Shown in pieces: positions 1-6,919 of a DNA stretch of 12,149 bases. Origin of the DNA: JBEKYH01 sp049511115 (GTDB lineage: Bacteria; Planctomycetota; Phycisphaerae; Tepidisphaerales; Tepidisphaeraceae); the NCBI GenBank assembly GCA_049511115.1, contig JBEKYH010000105.1:1-12149 (forward strand). Reading direction: 5' to 3'. A program made the position numbers and the translations under genes. Below the pieces are notes generated by a model, which ran no database searches, was not told where the DNA came from, and worked only from the letters and a program-made list of their open reading frames with translations. How positions within the stretch are numbered: position 1 is the stretch's first letter; each line of letters starts with the position of its first letter.

Positions 1-147
1 CCCCAGGAGTATGTGCTCCGGTGTGATAATGTCATGGCCGCGGCGATTGACCTCCTGGTTTGCCAGCGCCATTATTTTCCTGCTACGGTCGGTAAATCGC
101 TCAAACATGATCGCCGTCCAATTGTGGTCATTGAATCGCTCAATCAT
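1..147 (-). CDS. Clp N-terminal domain protein (ClpC-like), 5' part only
   Basis: The first 49 codons of a leftward gene cut by the window edge. The segment from residue 14, MFERFTDRSRKIMALANQE, followed by a PEHILLG motif at 43-49, is the hallmark start of the ClpC N-domain, which binds adaptors and substrates for the AAA+ unfoldase that feeds ClpP. I chose the ATG at 147 because GAGGAG lies 8 nt upstream; the ATG at 108, where ClpC homology begins, has no comparable site, so the protein carries 13 extra residues in front. The stretch between the two conserved blocks (VNRRGHDIITPEHILLG) differs from the usual ClpC wording, so this could be a full ClpC or one of the short stand-alone Clp-N proteins; the window does not reach far enough to tell. 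It lies 35 nt downstream of the ABC transporter gene and may be co-transcribed with it. Confidence 0.8.
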   Translation of the reverse strand, partial: MIERFNDHNWTAIMFERFTDRSRKIMALANQEVNRRGHDIITPEHILLG

Positions 148-155
148 AGCCGCCG

Positions 156-161
156 CTCCTC
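156..161 (-). promoter_or_regulatory. Shine-Dalgarno for the Clp N-domain gene
   Basis: Read leftward the sequence is GAGGAG, 8 nt before the ATG at 147. It decides the choice of the upstream ATG over the ATG at 108. Confidence 0.65.
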
Positions 162-182
162 GTCACAAATAATAGCCGCATG

Positions 183-1352
183 CTACTCAAACCCCCACTC
201 GCACTCCGCATACACGCTCCCCCCAGCCGTGAGTTGGCGCGCCCCAGCCATCCCCGTCACGCGAAACGTCAAACAATCCCGATGATTCAGAAAATCCGAT
301 TGCGAATCCCCAAACCAGACCGACAGGCGATAGTTGCCGTCAATCAATCGCGGCTGACGAAGCACCGCTTTCACAACCCCCGCGCGCGTCGCGCGCTCCG
401 GCCGCGCCCCATATACGCGCGGATTCGCCCCGCAAATCGCCTGCCCCATCGCATCGCTGATCACAAACCCAAACGCCGGCACGTCAATCGGCGTCTCACA
501 TTCGTATCGAGCCGTCAGTTCCAATTGTTCCCCGCGCTGGCAGATCGCCACTGATTTCAGCGGCCCAACCGTGAATCTCGCCTCATTCGCACCGCCTTCT
601 CCCAGATACGATGCAATGCAGGATTGAATATCCCCCGCCAGCGCGATCCGCCCGCCGCTTATCACCATTGCCGACGAACACAAATCGGCAATCGCCGCCA
701 TGTTATGGCTCACAAACAGGACGGTCCGCCCGCCCGTCGCGACATCCTTCATCTTCCCCAGGCACTTCTGCTGAAACTGGGCATCCCCAACGGCCAGCAC
801 CTCATCAACAAGGAGTATCTCGCTCTGCAAATGCGCCGCCACCGCGAACGCCAGCCGCACATACATGCCGCTGGAGTACCGCTTCACCGGCGTGTCCAGG
901 AACTGCTCCACGCCCGCAAAGTCCACGATGGCGTCGAACTGGCTTTGGATTTCCTTCCGCCGCATCCCCAGGATCGAGCCGTTGAGATAAATATTCTCCC
1001 GCCCGGTTAATTCAGTATGAAACCCCGTCCCCACTTCCAGCAGGCTGCTCACGCGCCCGTACAAATTGACCTGCCCGGTCGTAGGTTCCGTGATGCGGCT
1101 GAGGATTTTCAGCAGCGTGCTTTTCCCCGCCCCGTTGCGCCCGATGATCCCAATGGCCTGCCCGCGCCGCACGTCAAAGCTCACCTCGCGCAGCGCCCAG
1201 AAAATCTCCTTGCTCCCCGCTTGCGGCTTGAGCAATCGCCCCAGCCCCGCCCCAATCGCCTCCGGCAAGGTCGTCGCCCGCGGCTGGTTGTGCCAGATCG
1301 TATAGGCCTTGCCGAGATCGCGGACGGAAATGGCCAATTCACTCGTCGGCAT
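183..1352 (-). CDS. Wzt-type polysaccharide ABC transporter ATP-binding protein
   Basis: ATPase of the ABC-2 type exporters that move undecaprenol-linked O-antigen or similar polysaccharides across the inner membrane. Of 389 residues, 1-250 form the nucleotide-binding domain: Walker A GRNGAGKST at 71-79, signature YSSGM at 159-163, Walker B ILLVDEVLAVGD with D183/E184, and switch His in VSHN (H216). The string LEVGTGFHTELTGRENIYLNG (about 105-125) is typical of Wzt/TagH relatives. Residues about 255-389 match the place and size of the Wzt C-terminal carbohydrate-binding beta-sandwich, which selects the exported glycan. The frame stays open upstream to an ATG at 1451, but that 33-residue extension lies inside an inverted repeat and is low-complexity, so I start at the ATG at 1352, where family homology begins; no strong Shine-Dalgarno is visible. 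No Wzm permease gene is adjacent in the window. Confidence 0.9.
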   Translation of the reverse strand: MPTSELAISVRDLGKAYTIWHNQPRATTLPEAIGAGLGRLLKPQAGSKEIFWALREVSFDVRRGQAIGIIGRNGAGKSTLLKILSRITEPTTGQVNLYGRVSSLLEVGTGFHTELTGRENIYLNGSILGMRRKEIQSQFDAIVDFAGVEQFLDTPVKRYSSGMYVRLAFAVAAHLQSEILLVDEVLAVGDAQFQQKCLGKMKDVATGGRTVLFVSHNMAAIADLCSSAMVISGGRIALAGDIQSCIASYLGEGGANEARFTVGPLKSVAICQRGEQLELTARYECETPIDVPAFGFVISDAMGQAICGANPRVYGARPERATRAGVVKAVLRQPRLIDGNYRLSVWFGDSQSDFLNHRDCLTFRVTGMAGARQLTAGGSVYAECEWGFE

Positions 1353-1382
1353 CAGATGCCGGCAGTTTACTTCATGGCATCG

Positions 1383-1552
1383 GAAAGAAGAATTTTCACC
1401 GCCCGCTCGGCTGCGCCTCGCTAGAGGCGCTGAGGACGCGGAGAAAAGCAATGAATGCAGGATACTTGGAAATCGACTTGTTCGATTCTGTTTCCTCTGC
1501 GACCTCTGCGCCTCGAGGTCGCTACCGCGACCGGGCGGTGAGATTCTCTTTC
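1383..1552. repeat. Long imperfect inverted repeat, family copy 1
   Basis: The left arm (1383-1446) and right arm (1491-1552) are imperfect reverse complements over roughly 60 bp around a 44-nt spacer. Shared blocks include GAAAG at the outer ends, TCACCGCCCG, a GAGGCGC core and GAGAAA/TTTCCTC at the inner ends. It fills the gap between the pilT stop and the ABC transporter start. The outer half of the right arm, read in reverse, matches the left flank of the palindrome at 7168-7271 (CACC-CCCGGTCGC-GTAGCGACCT), so both belong to one dispersed family. The role is unknown; transcribed leftward it would make a large hairpin after pilT and could act as a terminator or transcript stabiliser. Confidence 0.8.
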
Positions 1553-1557
1553 GTACT

Positions 1558-1576
1558 CGCGGCTACCTCAGCCGCG
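1558..1576 (-). other. GC-rich hairpin spanning the pilT stop codon
   Basis: CGCGGCT and AGCCGCG form a perfect 7-bp stem around a 5-nt loop, and the pilT stop codon (1563-1565) lies within it. No T-run follows in the leftward direction, so it is not a classical intrinsic terminator, although it directly precedes the inverted repeat at 1383-1552. Confidence 0.4.
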
Positions 1577-2753
1577 TATCGCTATTCCCGATGCCGCGCA
1601 GGGCCAGCGTCAGGGCATCCACGTTCGACGCCAATCGCTTGGCTTCATTCACGTCGATGATCTGCTTCTGGAACAGCTCCGTCAGGTGCTGGTCGAAGCT
1701 CTGGCTGCCCGCCTCGCGGTTGCCGACGGTTCCCTTTAGTTTCTCAAATTCCCCGTCCAGGATGAATTTCCGCACCAGCGGCGTGGCCATCATGATCTCC
1801 ACCACCGGCACGCGACCCTTCCCTTCGCGGCGCTTGGCCAGGCGCTGGCACACCACCGCGATCAGATTCATTCCCAATTGCGTCTGCTGCAATTCCTTCT
1901 GCAGCGGATCAAACATCGAGACCAGGCGCTCGACCGTCATGGAAGCGTTGGCCGCGTGCACCGTCGTGAAAACCAGGTGTCCCGTATCGGCCGCTCGCAG
2001 AGCGGTTGTCAGGGAGAACGTATCGCGGATTTCGCCGATGAGAATGGTGTCAGGGTCCTGCCGCATCATGGCCCGCAGTGCGGATTCATAGCTGTCCGAA
2101 TCCGTTCCCACTTCCACCTGGCTCACCAGGCTCTTGTGGTTTTCGTGCTGAAATTCGATGGGGTCTTCAATGGTGATGATGCGTTCGGCCCGCGTGCGGT
2201 TGATCTTGCCGATGATGGCCGCCAGCGTGGTGCTCTTGCCGCTGCCGGTCGTGCCGGAAACCAGAACAATGCCGCGGTTGTACGTGGCCAGTTCCTCGAT
2301 CTGCTTGGGCAGGTTGATCTCGTCGAACTGGGGGATTTTGGTGACGATGCGGCGCATCACAATCGCGAATTTTCCGCGGCTGTGAAAGATGCTCACGCGA
2401 AATCGCGCCGCGTTATCCGGCATCAGGTAGGCCAGGTCGACCGATCCCCGGTCGTGCAGGGTTTTGAGCTGCTCCTCATCCTGGGTCAGAACGTGAATGT
2501 ATTCGTCCATCTGGGCGTCCGACGAAGGCGGGCATTCCAAAAACCGGGCCCGCCCGTCAACGCGCATCATGGGAATGCTGGCCGCCTGCAAGTGCACGTC
2601 GGAGGCGCTCAGCTTGATGGCCGTCTTCATGAAGTCGTTGAGCGTCAAGTGACGCTCGGTCACCTTGATGACCGGCCTGGGTTCCGCGGCCGATTGTGCT
2701 TCCGAGTCCAAAGCTTCCGGCGGACTTCCAGGGGTGGAGTTGACGGATGACAT
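1563..2753 (-). CDS. pilT: PilT/PilU-type type IV pilus retraction ATPase
   Basis: Hexameric cytoplasmic secretion ATPase that powers pilus retraction and twitching motility. The 396 residues show the PAS-like N-domain with LSASDVHL (48-55) and MRVDGRARFL (63-72), Walker A GTTGSGKST (167-175), Asp box ITIEDPIEF (193-201), Walker B with GEIRD (E241), and His box TGHLVFTTVHAANA (257-270, H259 and H266). The C-terminal part (EIMMATPLVRKFI, then SFDQHLTELFQKQIIDVNEA) is PilT/PilU-like rather than PilB-like. The AIRNLIRE retraction motif of typical PilT is altered to LVRKFILD here, so PilT and PilU cannot be told apart with certainty. The ATG at 2753 sits just ahead of the homologous region; the frame remains open upstream but over non-conserved sequence that overlaps the neighbouring gene and the promoter. 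About 35 residues precede the conserved domain, making it somewhat longer than the common ~345-residue form. No other pilus gene is in the window. Confidence 0.93.
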   Translation of the reverse strand: MSSVNSTPGSPPEALDSEAQSAAEPRPVIKVTERHLTLNDFMKTAIKLSASDVHLQAASIPMMRVDGRARFLECPPSSDAQMDEYIHVLTQDEEQLKTLHDRGSVDLAYLMPDNAARFRVSIFHSRGKFAIVMRRIVTKIPQFDEINLPKQIEELATYNRGIVLVSGTTGSGKSTTLAAIIGKINRTRAERIITIEDPIEFQHENHKSLVSQVEVGTDSDSYESALRAMMRQDPDTILIGEIRDTFSLTTALRAADTGHLVFTTVHAANASMTVERLVSMFDPLQKELQQTQLGMNLIAVVCQRLAKRREGKGRVPVVEIMMATPLVRKFILDGEFEKLKGTVGNREAGSQSFDQHLTELFQKQIIDVNEAKRLASNVDALTLALRGIGNSDTRLR

Positions 2754-2820
2754 AAGGTCACGTTTCCTGCCAAAATCCAAGGCGGCATGTCGATCCAAAC
2801 GACAGGATCGAAGGCAGGAC

Positions 2821-2829
2821 ATTATAGCA
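2821..2829 (-). promoter_or_regulatory. Extended -10 promoter upstream of pilT
   Basis: Read leftward the sequence is TGCTATAAT, a perfect TATAAT preceded by the TGn extension. No good -35 box lies 16-18 bp upstream, which fits extended -10 promoters. It sits about 68 nt before the pilT ATG within the 112-nt gap after the pentapeptide gene, giving an untranslated leader of roughly 60 nt. Position and match support it; activity is inferred. Confidence 0.5.
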
Positions 2830-2865
2830 TGAATCGGGACAATTACCGAGAGGAAAATTGCGCAT

Positions 2866-5800
2866 TCAGCGGGTTTGCCGCACATTCTTCCTGCGCCGCC
2901 GTAACAGGCTTGACCCGCACAGCAGCACAAGGCCACCAGTCGCCGGTTCGGGGACATTGTTGGTGCTCGCCTGTTGCACTTCAGCGAGGGCGAGATTCCA
3001 AGCCGCGCTGAATGAGCCGGGCACTTGGGCAAGTTGGCCCGCACTCAGCGTTTGATTGAAATTCTGCGCCACCAGAAGTAAATCCGCAAAATTAACCACG
3101 CCATCATAATTGAAATCCCCGTCGGCCCAGTCGATAGCATTGCCGTGAGTGTCGAGGGTGTGATTGAAGTTCTGGGCGACCACCAACAGGTCGGCGAAGT
3201 TTACCGTGCCGTCGAGATTGGCGTCGCCCGCCAGCGTGTATTCGACCAATACCTGGTTCGGGCCGGCGGGGGTGCCTTCGTCGGTGTTGCCGTCGGCGTA
3301 GCCGATTGCATACCGACCGGGATTTATTGCCGCCGCGCTGCTGTCGATTCCAGGACCGGCCCACGCGTCGTTGGCATAGCCGGTGGTGAGCCACTGGCGG
3401 ATTGCGGGGGCCGGGCTGTTGCCGGGGGTGTAGTTGATGGACAGGGCGTCGTTGGTGATGTCCAGGGTGGAGCCGGGGTTGATGGTCAACGACGAGGTCG
3501 TCAGAGGGCCGACGCCGCTGGGAAGTTGCATGGCTGCGGGCGTTGTAGTTGTGCCGACCGTTACCGCTGGAACACCGACCAGAGTTGCGGCGCCGGTCGT
3601 GTACAGATTAGAGAGATTGAACGCGTAGCCAGGCGCGGTGGTGGTTGAGGCGAATCGGTTGCCGGCCGCGAGCGGGGCGTTGTAGTCGAAAAGCTGGAAG
3701 GTGGTGCCGAGGAGATTGCCGGGGGCGACGTCTGAGGCGAATGCGAGGTCGAGCGTCCCGTTAAAGGCCGGAGTTACGCCAGCGGCGAAGCCTACCGGCG
3801 ACGTCCAGTTTTGATCCAATTGGAATTGCAGGGTGGACGCGGGGTCGAAGGTGGCCGTGGTCTGGACTGTGACGGGGATAGTGTCGTTTCGGATGATGAG
3901 CGTTTCGCCAGCATGCAAGGCAAGGCCTGCGATCGAACCGTAAGGTTGGATGGTATTCTGCGTTAAGGTGCTGGCGACGGGAGACCACGCGATTGCCCCG
4001 CGGAGGTCCGCGTCGGAAAAGTTGGTATTGGTTAGCGTAGAGAAATTGAAATTGGCGTTGGTGAGGTTCTGGCCTGCAAGGTTCCAGGCGGTCAGATCGT
4101 CGTGCATGAAATTGACGCTCATTAGGTCCTCGACGGCGTAACTGGCTGTGCTGTAGAGTTGCCCGACGGTGAAGCCGTCAGAGGTTACGATTGCGAGAGA
4201 TGCTCCTTCAACGGTCGCGCCGGTGAAATTCGCATTGGTTAGGGTCGCGCCGGAGAGATTGCAATCGGTGAGGTTGGCGTTTGCGAAGTTCGCGCCGGTC
4301 AGTGTTACATACTCGAAGAAGTCTTTGGTAAGGTTCTGGTTGGCAAAGTTCGCGCCGGCCAAGTTGTCCTGCTGAAAGTCAATGTCCGTCAAATTGCTGC
4401 TGGTGTAGCTGGCGGTACTGGACAATTGGCCCACAGTTAAGCCGATCGTATTCGCGAAACTCACCCCCGTGACGGTCGCGCCGGTGAAGTTGGCGTTGGT
4501 CAATGTTGAAAACGCAAGATTGGCGGTCGTGAGGTTCTGGTTCGCAAAGTTCCAGCCGGCCAGGTTGTCATCGTCCAGCCCAATTCCTGTCAGGTTGCCG
4601 CTGGTGTAACTTGCGGTGCTGTAAAGCTGAGCTGCCGTAAGACCGGTCACGCCATTGAGTTTGGCCATTGAAACGACCGCTCCGACGAAGCCGGCATTGG
4701 TTAAATTCGTGGCGGAAAGATTGGCGTTCGTGAAGTTTTGATTGGCAAGATTCCAACCCGCCAAGTCAAGATTCTCGAAAATGATACCCGTTAAATTCCC
4801 GTTGATATAGCTGGCAGTCGAGTAGAACTGGCTAGCAGTAAGGCCCGTCACGGTGGAGAAACTTGCCGCTTGGACGATCGCGCCGGTGAAGTTGACGTTT
4901 GTCAGGATCGAGCCAGCGAAGTTAGCGTTTGTCAGGTTCTGATCGGCAAAACTCCATCCGGTCAGATTTGAATTCCCAAAGGCGATGCCCGCAAGATTGC
5001 CGCTGGCGTAGCTGGCGGTGCTGTAGAGTTGGTTTGCAGTGAAGCCGTTGCCGCTGGTCGAAAATTCGGCCCCTTGGATGATCGCGCCGCTGAAATCGCT
5101 GTCGGTCAAAGTTGCGTTGGAGAATTCTGCCCCTGCGAGGTTCTGGTTGGTGAAGGTCCAGCCAGTTAGATTGTCGCCCGCGAGACTCAGGGCCGACAGA
5201 TTACCGCTGGTGTAGCTGGCAGTGCTGTATAGTTGCCCGGCAGTAAGGCCCGTCGCGTTAGCAAAGTTGACCCCCTGAACGATCGCACCGCCGAGGTTCG
5301 TGTTGGTTAAGGTCGTGCTGGAAAGATTGGCGTTTGTCAGGTTTTGGTTGGCGAGACTCCAGCCGGTTAGATCGCTGCTCTGGAGGTTAACGCCAGTGAG
5401 ACTCCCACTGGCGTAACTGGCAGTGCTGTAGAGTTGGCTCGCGGTGAAACCTATGGCGCTGCTGAACAGCACGCTGTTGACGACCGCCCCCGTGAATGTG
5501 GCCCCAGTCAATGTTGGAGACTGCGAAAATTGCGCGCCCGTTAGGTTGGCATCGGTGAAATTGACGCTAGTAAGTGTCGAAAGGCTAAAGCGGACGTTCG
5601 TGAGATTCGCGTTGGTGAAATTCGCGCCCGTTGCAACCGAGGAAATAATGCCCGCGTTAGTGAGATTGGCGCTTGTGAAATTGGCGCTTGTCAGGGTCGA
5701 GCCGTTAATGGCGGCGGGGGCCAAGTCGGAACTCGCAAAAGAGGCGTTTGCGAGGTTGAATCCGCTAAGGTTTGCATAATCGAGCTCGTGTCCCGGCGTA

Positions 5801-6006
5801 TTCCAGCTGCTCAGGTCTACACCGGGCCCCAGTGTGACTCCCTGAGTCCCTGGGATTACCTGGTTCGTCTCGTAATTGTAAATTTGGCCTTGGGCTTGTC
5901 TGGCGGCGGTGAGGAACGCCGCAGGCGGCAGCAGAATTGCCGCTGGTGGTAGGCTGCGCCAAAGGATGCCTGCGAGACGCGAGCGGATTTTATCTCGGTT
6001 CGCCAC
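2866..6006 (-). CDS. Secreted pentapeptide-repeat protein with dockerin-like repeats and PEP-CTERM tail
   Basis: A predicted exported or surface protein of 1046 residues with no assignable enzymatic function. It starts at GTG (6006), 8 nt after GGAGGAGG; the in-frame ATG at 6096 lacks such a site. Residues 1-40 look like a signal peptide (basic start, a hydrophobic core around 19-33, likely cut near AQG-Q at 40). Residues 75-186 hold pentapeptide repeats of the A(N/D)(L/F)xx type. Residues 187-674 are seven larger units, each opening with LTAxQLYSTASY and continuing as pentapeptides. Residues 675-934 are Ser/Thr-rich and probably beta-rich, with a W-GPGI-SSAAA segment common before such tails in planctomycetes. 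Residues 935-997 contain two dockerin-like calcium repeats (GDANLDGTVNFADLL and GDFNYDGVVNFADLL). The end is VPEPAT (1018-1023), a short hydrophobic stretch, then RRRR. The repeats should fold as a right-handed beta-helix. The ligand and substrate are unknown. Confidence 0.9.
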   Translation of the reverse strand: MANRDKIRSRLAGILWRSLPPAAILLPPAAFLTAARQAQGQIYNYETNQVIPGTQGVTLGPGVDLSSWNTPGHELDYANLSGFNLANASFASSDLAPAAINGSTLTSANFTSANLTNAGIISSVATGANFTNANLTNVRFSLSTLTSVNFTDANLTGAQFSQSPTLTGATFTGAVVNSVLFSSAIGFTASQLYSTASYASGSLTGVNLQSSDLTGWSLANQNLTNANLSSTTLTNTNLGGAIVQGVNFANATGLTAGQLYSTASYTSGNLSALSLAGDNLTGWTFTNQNLAGAEFSNATLTDSDFSGAIIQGAEFSTSGNGFTANQLYSTASYASGNLAGIAFGNSNLTGWSFADQNLTNANFAGSILTNVNFTGAIVQAASFSTVTGLTASQFYSTASYINGNLTGIIFENLDLAGWNLANQNFTNANLSATNLTNAGFVGAVVSMAKLNGVTGLTAAQLYSTASYTSGNLTGIGLDDDNLAGWNFANQNLTTANLAFSTLTNANFTGATVTGVSFANTIGLTVGQLSSTASYTSSNLTDIDFQQDNLAGANFANQNLTKDFFEYVTLTGANFANANLTDCNLSGATLTNANFTGATVEGASLAIVTSDGFTVGQLYSTASYAVEDLMSVNFMHDDLTAWNLAGQNLTNANFNFSTLTNTNFSDADLRGAIAWSPVASTLTQNTIQPYGSIAGLALHAGETLIIRNDTIPVTVQTTATFDPASTLQFQLDQNWTSPVGFAAGVTPAFNGTLDLAFASDVAPGNLLGTTFQLFDYNAPLAAGNRFASTTTAPGYAFNLSNLYTTGAATLVGVPAVTVGTTTTPAAMQLPSGVGPLTTSSLTINPGSTLDITNDALSINYTPGNSPAPAIRQWLTTGYANDAWAGPGIDSSAAAINPGRYAIGYADGNTDEGTPAGPNQVLVEYTLAGDANLDGTVNFADLLVVAQNFNHTLDTHGNAIDWADGDFNYDGVVNFADLLLVAQNFNQTLSAGQLAQVPGSFSAAWNLALAEVQQASTNNVPEPATGGLVLLCGSSLLRRRRKNVRQTR
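3985..5448 (-). repeat. Seven tandem ~201-bp coding repeats
   Basis: Within the pentapeptide gene, seven consecutive units of 67, 68, 67, 67, 67, 89 and 63 residues each begin (L/F)TxxQ(L/F)xSTASY. On the DNA, the recurring GTGCTGTA-GAGTTG-like block steps by 201 bp between the first units (for example 5421 to 5220) and by 204 bp into the third. Copies have drifted, so this is an old amplification and not an exact recent one. Unit 6 carries an extra 22 residues, mainly four additional pentapeptides (LTGANFANANLTDCNLSGA), about one extra beta-helix coil. Confidence 0.92.
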
Positions 6007-6014
6007 GTACAAAT

Positions 6015-6022
6015 CCTCCTCC
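6015..6022 (-). promoter_or_regulatory. Strong Shine-Dalgarno for the pentapeptide gene
   Basis: GGAGGAGG in the leftward direction, 8 nt from the GTG at 6006. It is the best ribosome site in the window and sets the start of the gene 30 codons inside the longest open frame. Confidence 0.8.
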
Positions 6023-6318
6023 CAGCCCGGAAAACAACGGCCACCCCCGCGGGAAGCCAACGGCAATCTACCGCGAATCGGCTCGGCGGGCCACAAAAAA
6101 CTTGCGAAAGAGTCGCGATCGAAGACGCGGGTCAGGTCTGCGCATACTGTTGAATCTTAAACAAACCTTTCCGCGTTTTGGCCTGAATAATTGCATTCTG
6201 CGGGCATAGTCCAGACCCTCAAAGGGAATATTCCACCGAGACAATAGGGCATCACTTTTCCTCGCCAACCCTCCAAATCAGCTGCCGGCAAATTTCCGAA
6301 ACCCTTTTTCACCCCTCC

Positions 6319-6342
6319 GAAAAAAAATTGCATTTTTTTTTC
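6319..6342. other. A-tract/T-tract hairpin
   Basis: GAAAAAAAAT and a run of nine T preceded by A and followed by C are complementary around a 3-nt centre, giving a nearly perfect A/T stem. It could mark bent DNA or an upstream promoter element for the pentapeptide gene. It lacks the GC stem of an intrinsic terminator. Confidence 0.4.
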
Positions 6343-6407
6343 ACGCCGAACCTCATTCCCAGCCCAAGAACGCCCTTTTCGCGCCGCTCATTTGGAATAA
6401 ATCGCTA

Positions 6408-6413
6408 TATAAT
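6408..6413 (+). promoter_or_regulatory. Possible -10 box (rightward)
   Basis: A perfect TATAAT within CTATATAATAG, at the boundary between A/T-rich and GC-rich DNA. There is no TTGACA-like box at the right distance and no gene downstream, so it would matter only if the region 6420-7150 is transcribed as an RNA. Confidence 0.2.
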
Positions 6414-6561
6414 AGAGGCAGTGTATTTCCTCGACCGCCGGACGGCTCCCCCAACAAAATTATTTGGTCAGCCCATGCCCCCTTGATCTGGAACTTTTTT
6501 TGTTTGCTGAGCGAATGCACGCTGATGATTTTGCTTTTCCAACCAGTTCGTTGTCCATGCC

Positions 6562-6617
6562 TTTCTCTGCATTTTCTTCCTCAGCGGCGTTCATTCCTCT
6601 TCTCAGCGCCTTCTAGC
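6562..6617. repeat. Possible degraded partial copy of the inverted-repeat family
   Basis: The stretch TTCATTCCTCTTCTCAGCGC followed by CTTCTAG resembles the reverse complement of the left arm of copy 1 (TTCATTGCTTTTCTCCGCGT then CCTCAGCGCC-TCTAGC) with about 10 bp missing. The similarity is by eye only and the matched length is short. Confidence 0.3.
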
Positions 6618-6682
6618 TGAAAGTCCCCAGCCCTCTCGCCGCTTTACGGCGTCGAAAGGAATCGGGCCGGCGCCCGCAAGCT

Positions 6683-6709
6683 GGTGCTTCTCTCCGCCCC
6701 TGAAGCACC
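6683..6709. other. Perfect 8-bp hairpin
   Basis: GGTGCTTC and GAAGCACC are exact reverse complements around an 11-nt loop. There is no T-run on either side, so it is not an intrinsic terminator. It is the first of three complementary segments in this gene-free region. Confidence 0.4.
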
Positions 6710-6711
6710 CC

Positions 6712-6773
6712 GCCTTCGTAAAACGCTTCGGCACGGCAATTCGCCCCAACACTTTTTGGATTGCCGCGAAGGC
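6712..6773. other. Nested complementary segments, possible RNA fold
   Basis: GCCTTCG (6712-6718) pairs with CGAAGGC (6767-6773), and directly inside on the 3' side ATTGCCG (6760-6766) pairs with CGGCAAT (6734-6740). The two 3' strands abut without a gap, which allows coaxial stacking. In the leftward transcript, further G-U pairs would lengthen the outer stem. Confidence 0.35.
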
Positions 6774-6861
6774 GAACTTCCAACTCTACGCCAGGCTTTG
6801 GCCCACTCGATCAGGGCTTAAGTTTCCTGAGCGTCTTTGCGCCGGTTCTGCCACGTTCCTG

Positions 6862-6919
6862 GCCGACCTTTGCTTTTGTGCTCAATGACCAAGATCGATT
6901 CGTTGAGTAGTCGGTCGGC
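6862..6919 (+). other. Two-level hairpin, possible RNA fold
   Basis: The outer stem is GCCGACC (6862-6868) with GGTCGGC (6913-6919). Inside it TGCTCAATGA (6879-6888) pairs with TCGTTGAGTA (6900-6909) over 10 positions, two of them G-U in the rightward transcript, closing an 11-nt loop. The G-U pairs would be mismatches in the leftward transcript, so this piece favours rightward RNA. Confidence 0.35.

Noticed and set aside
1878..2750. Rightward 290-codon frame opposite pilT
   Set aside because: It is antisense to a clear PilT gene with intact motifs; its composition is that of a shadow frame.
6610..6800. Leftward frames open in all three phases
   Set aside because: Simultaneous openness in three frames points to base composition; none has a start with a ribosome site or a recognisable domain.
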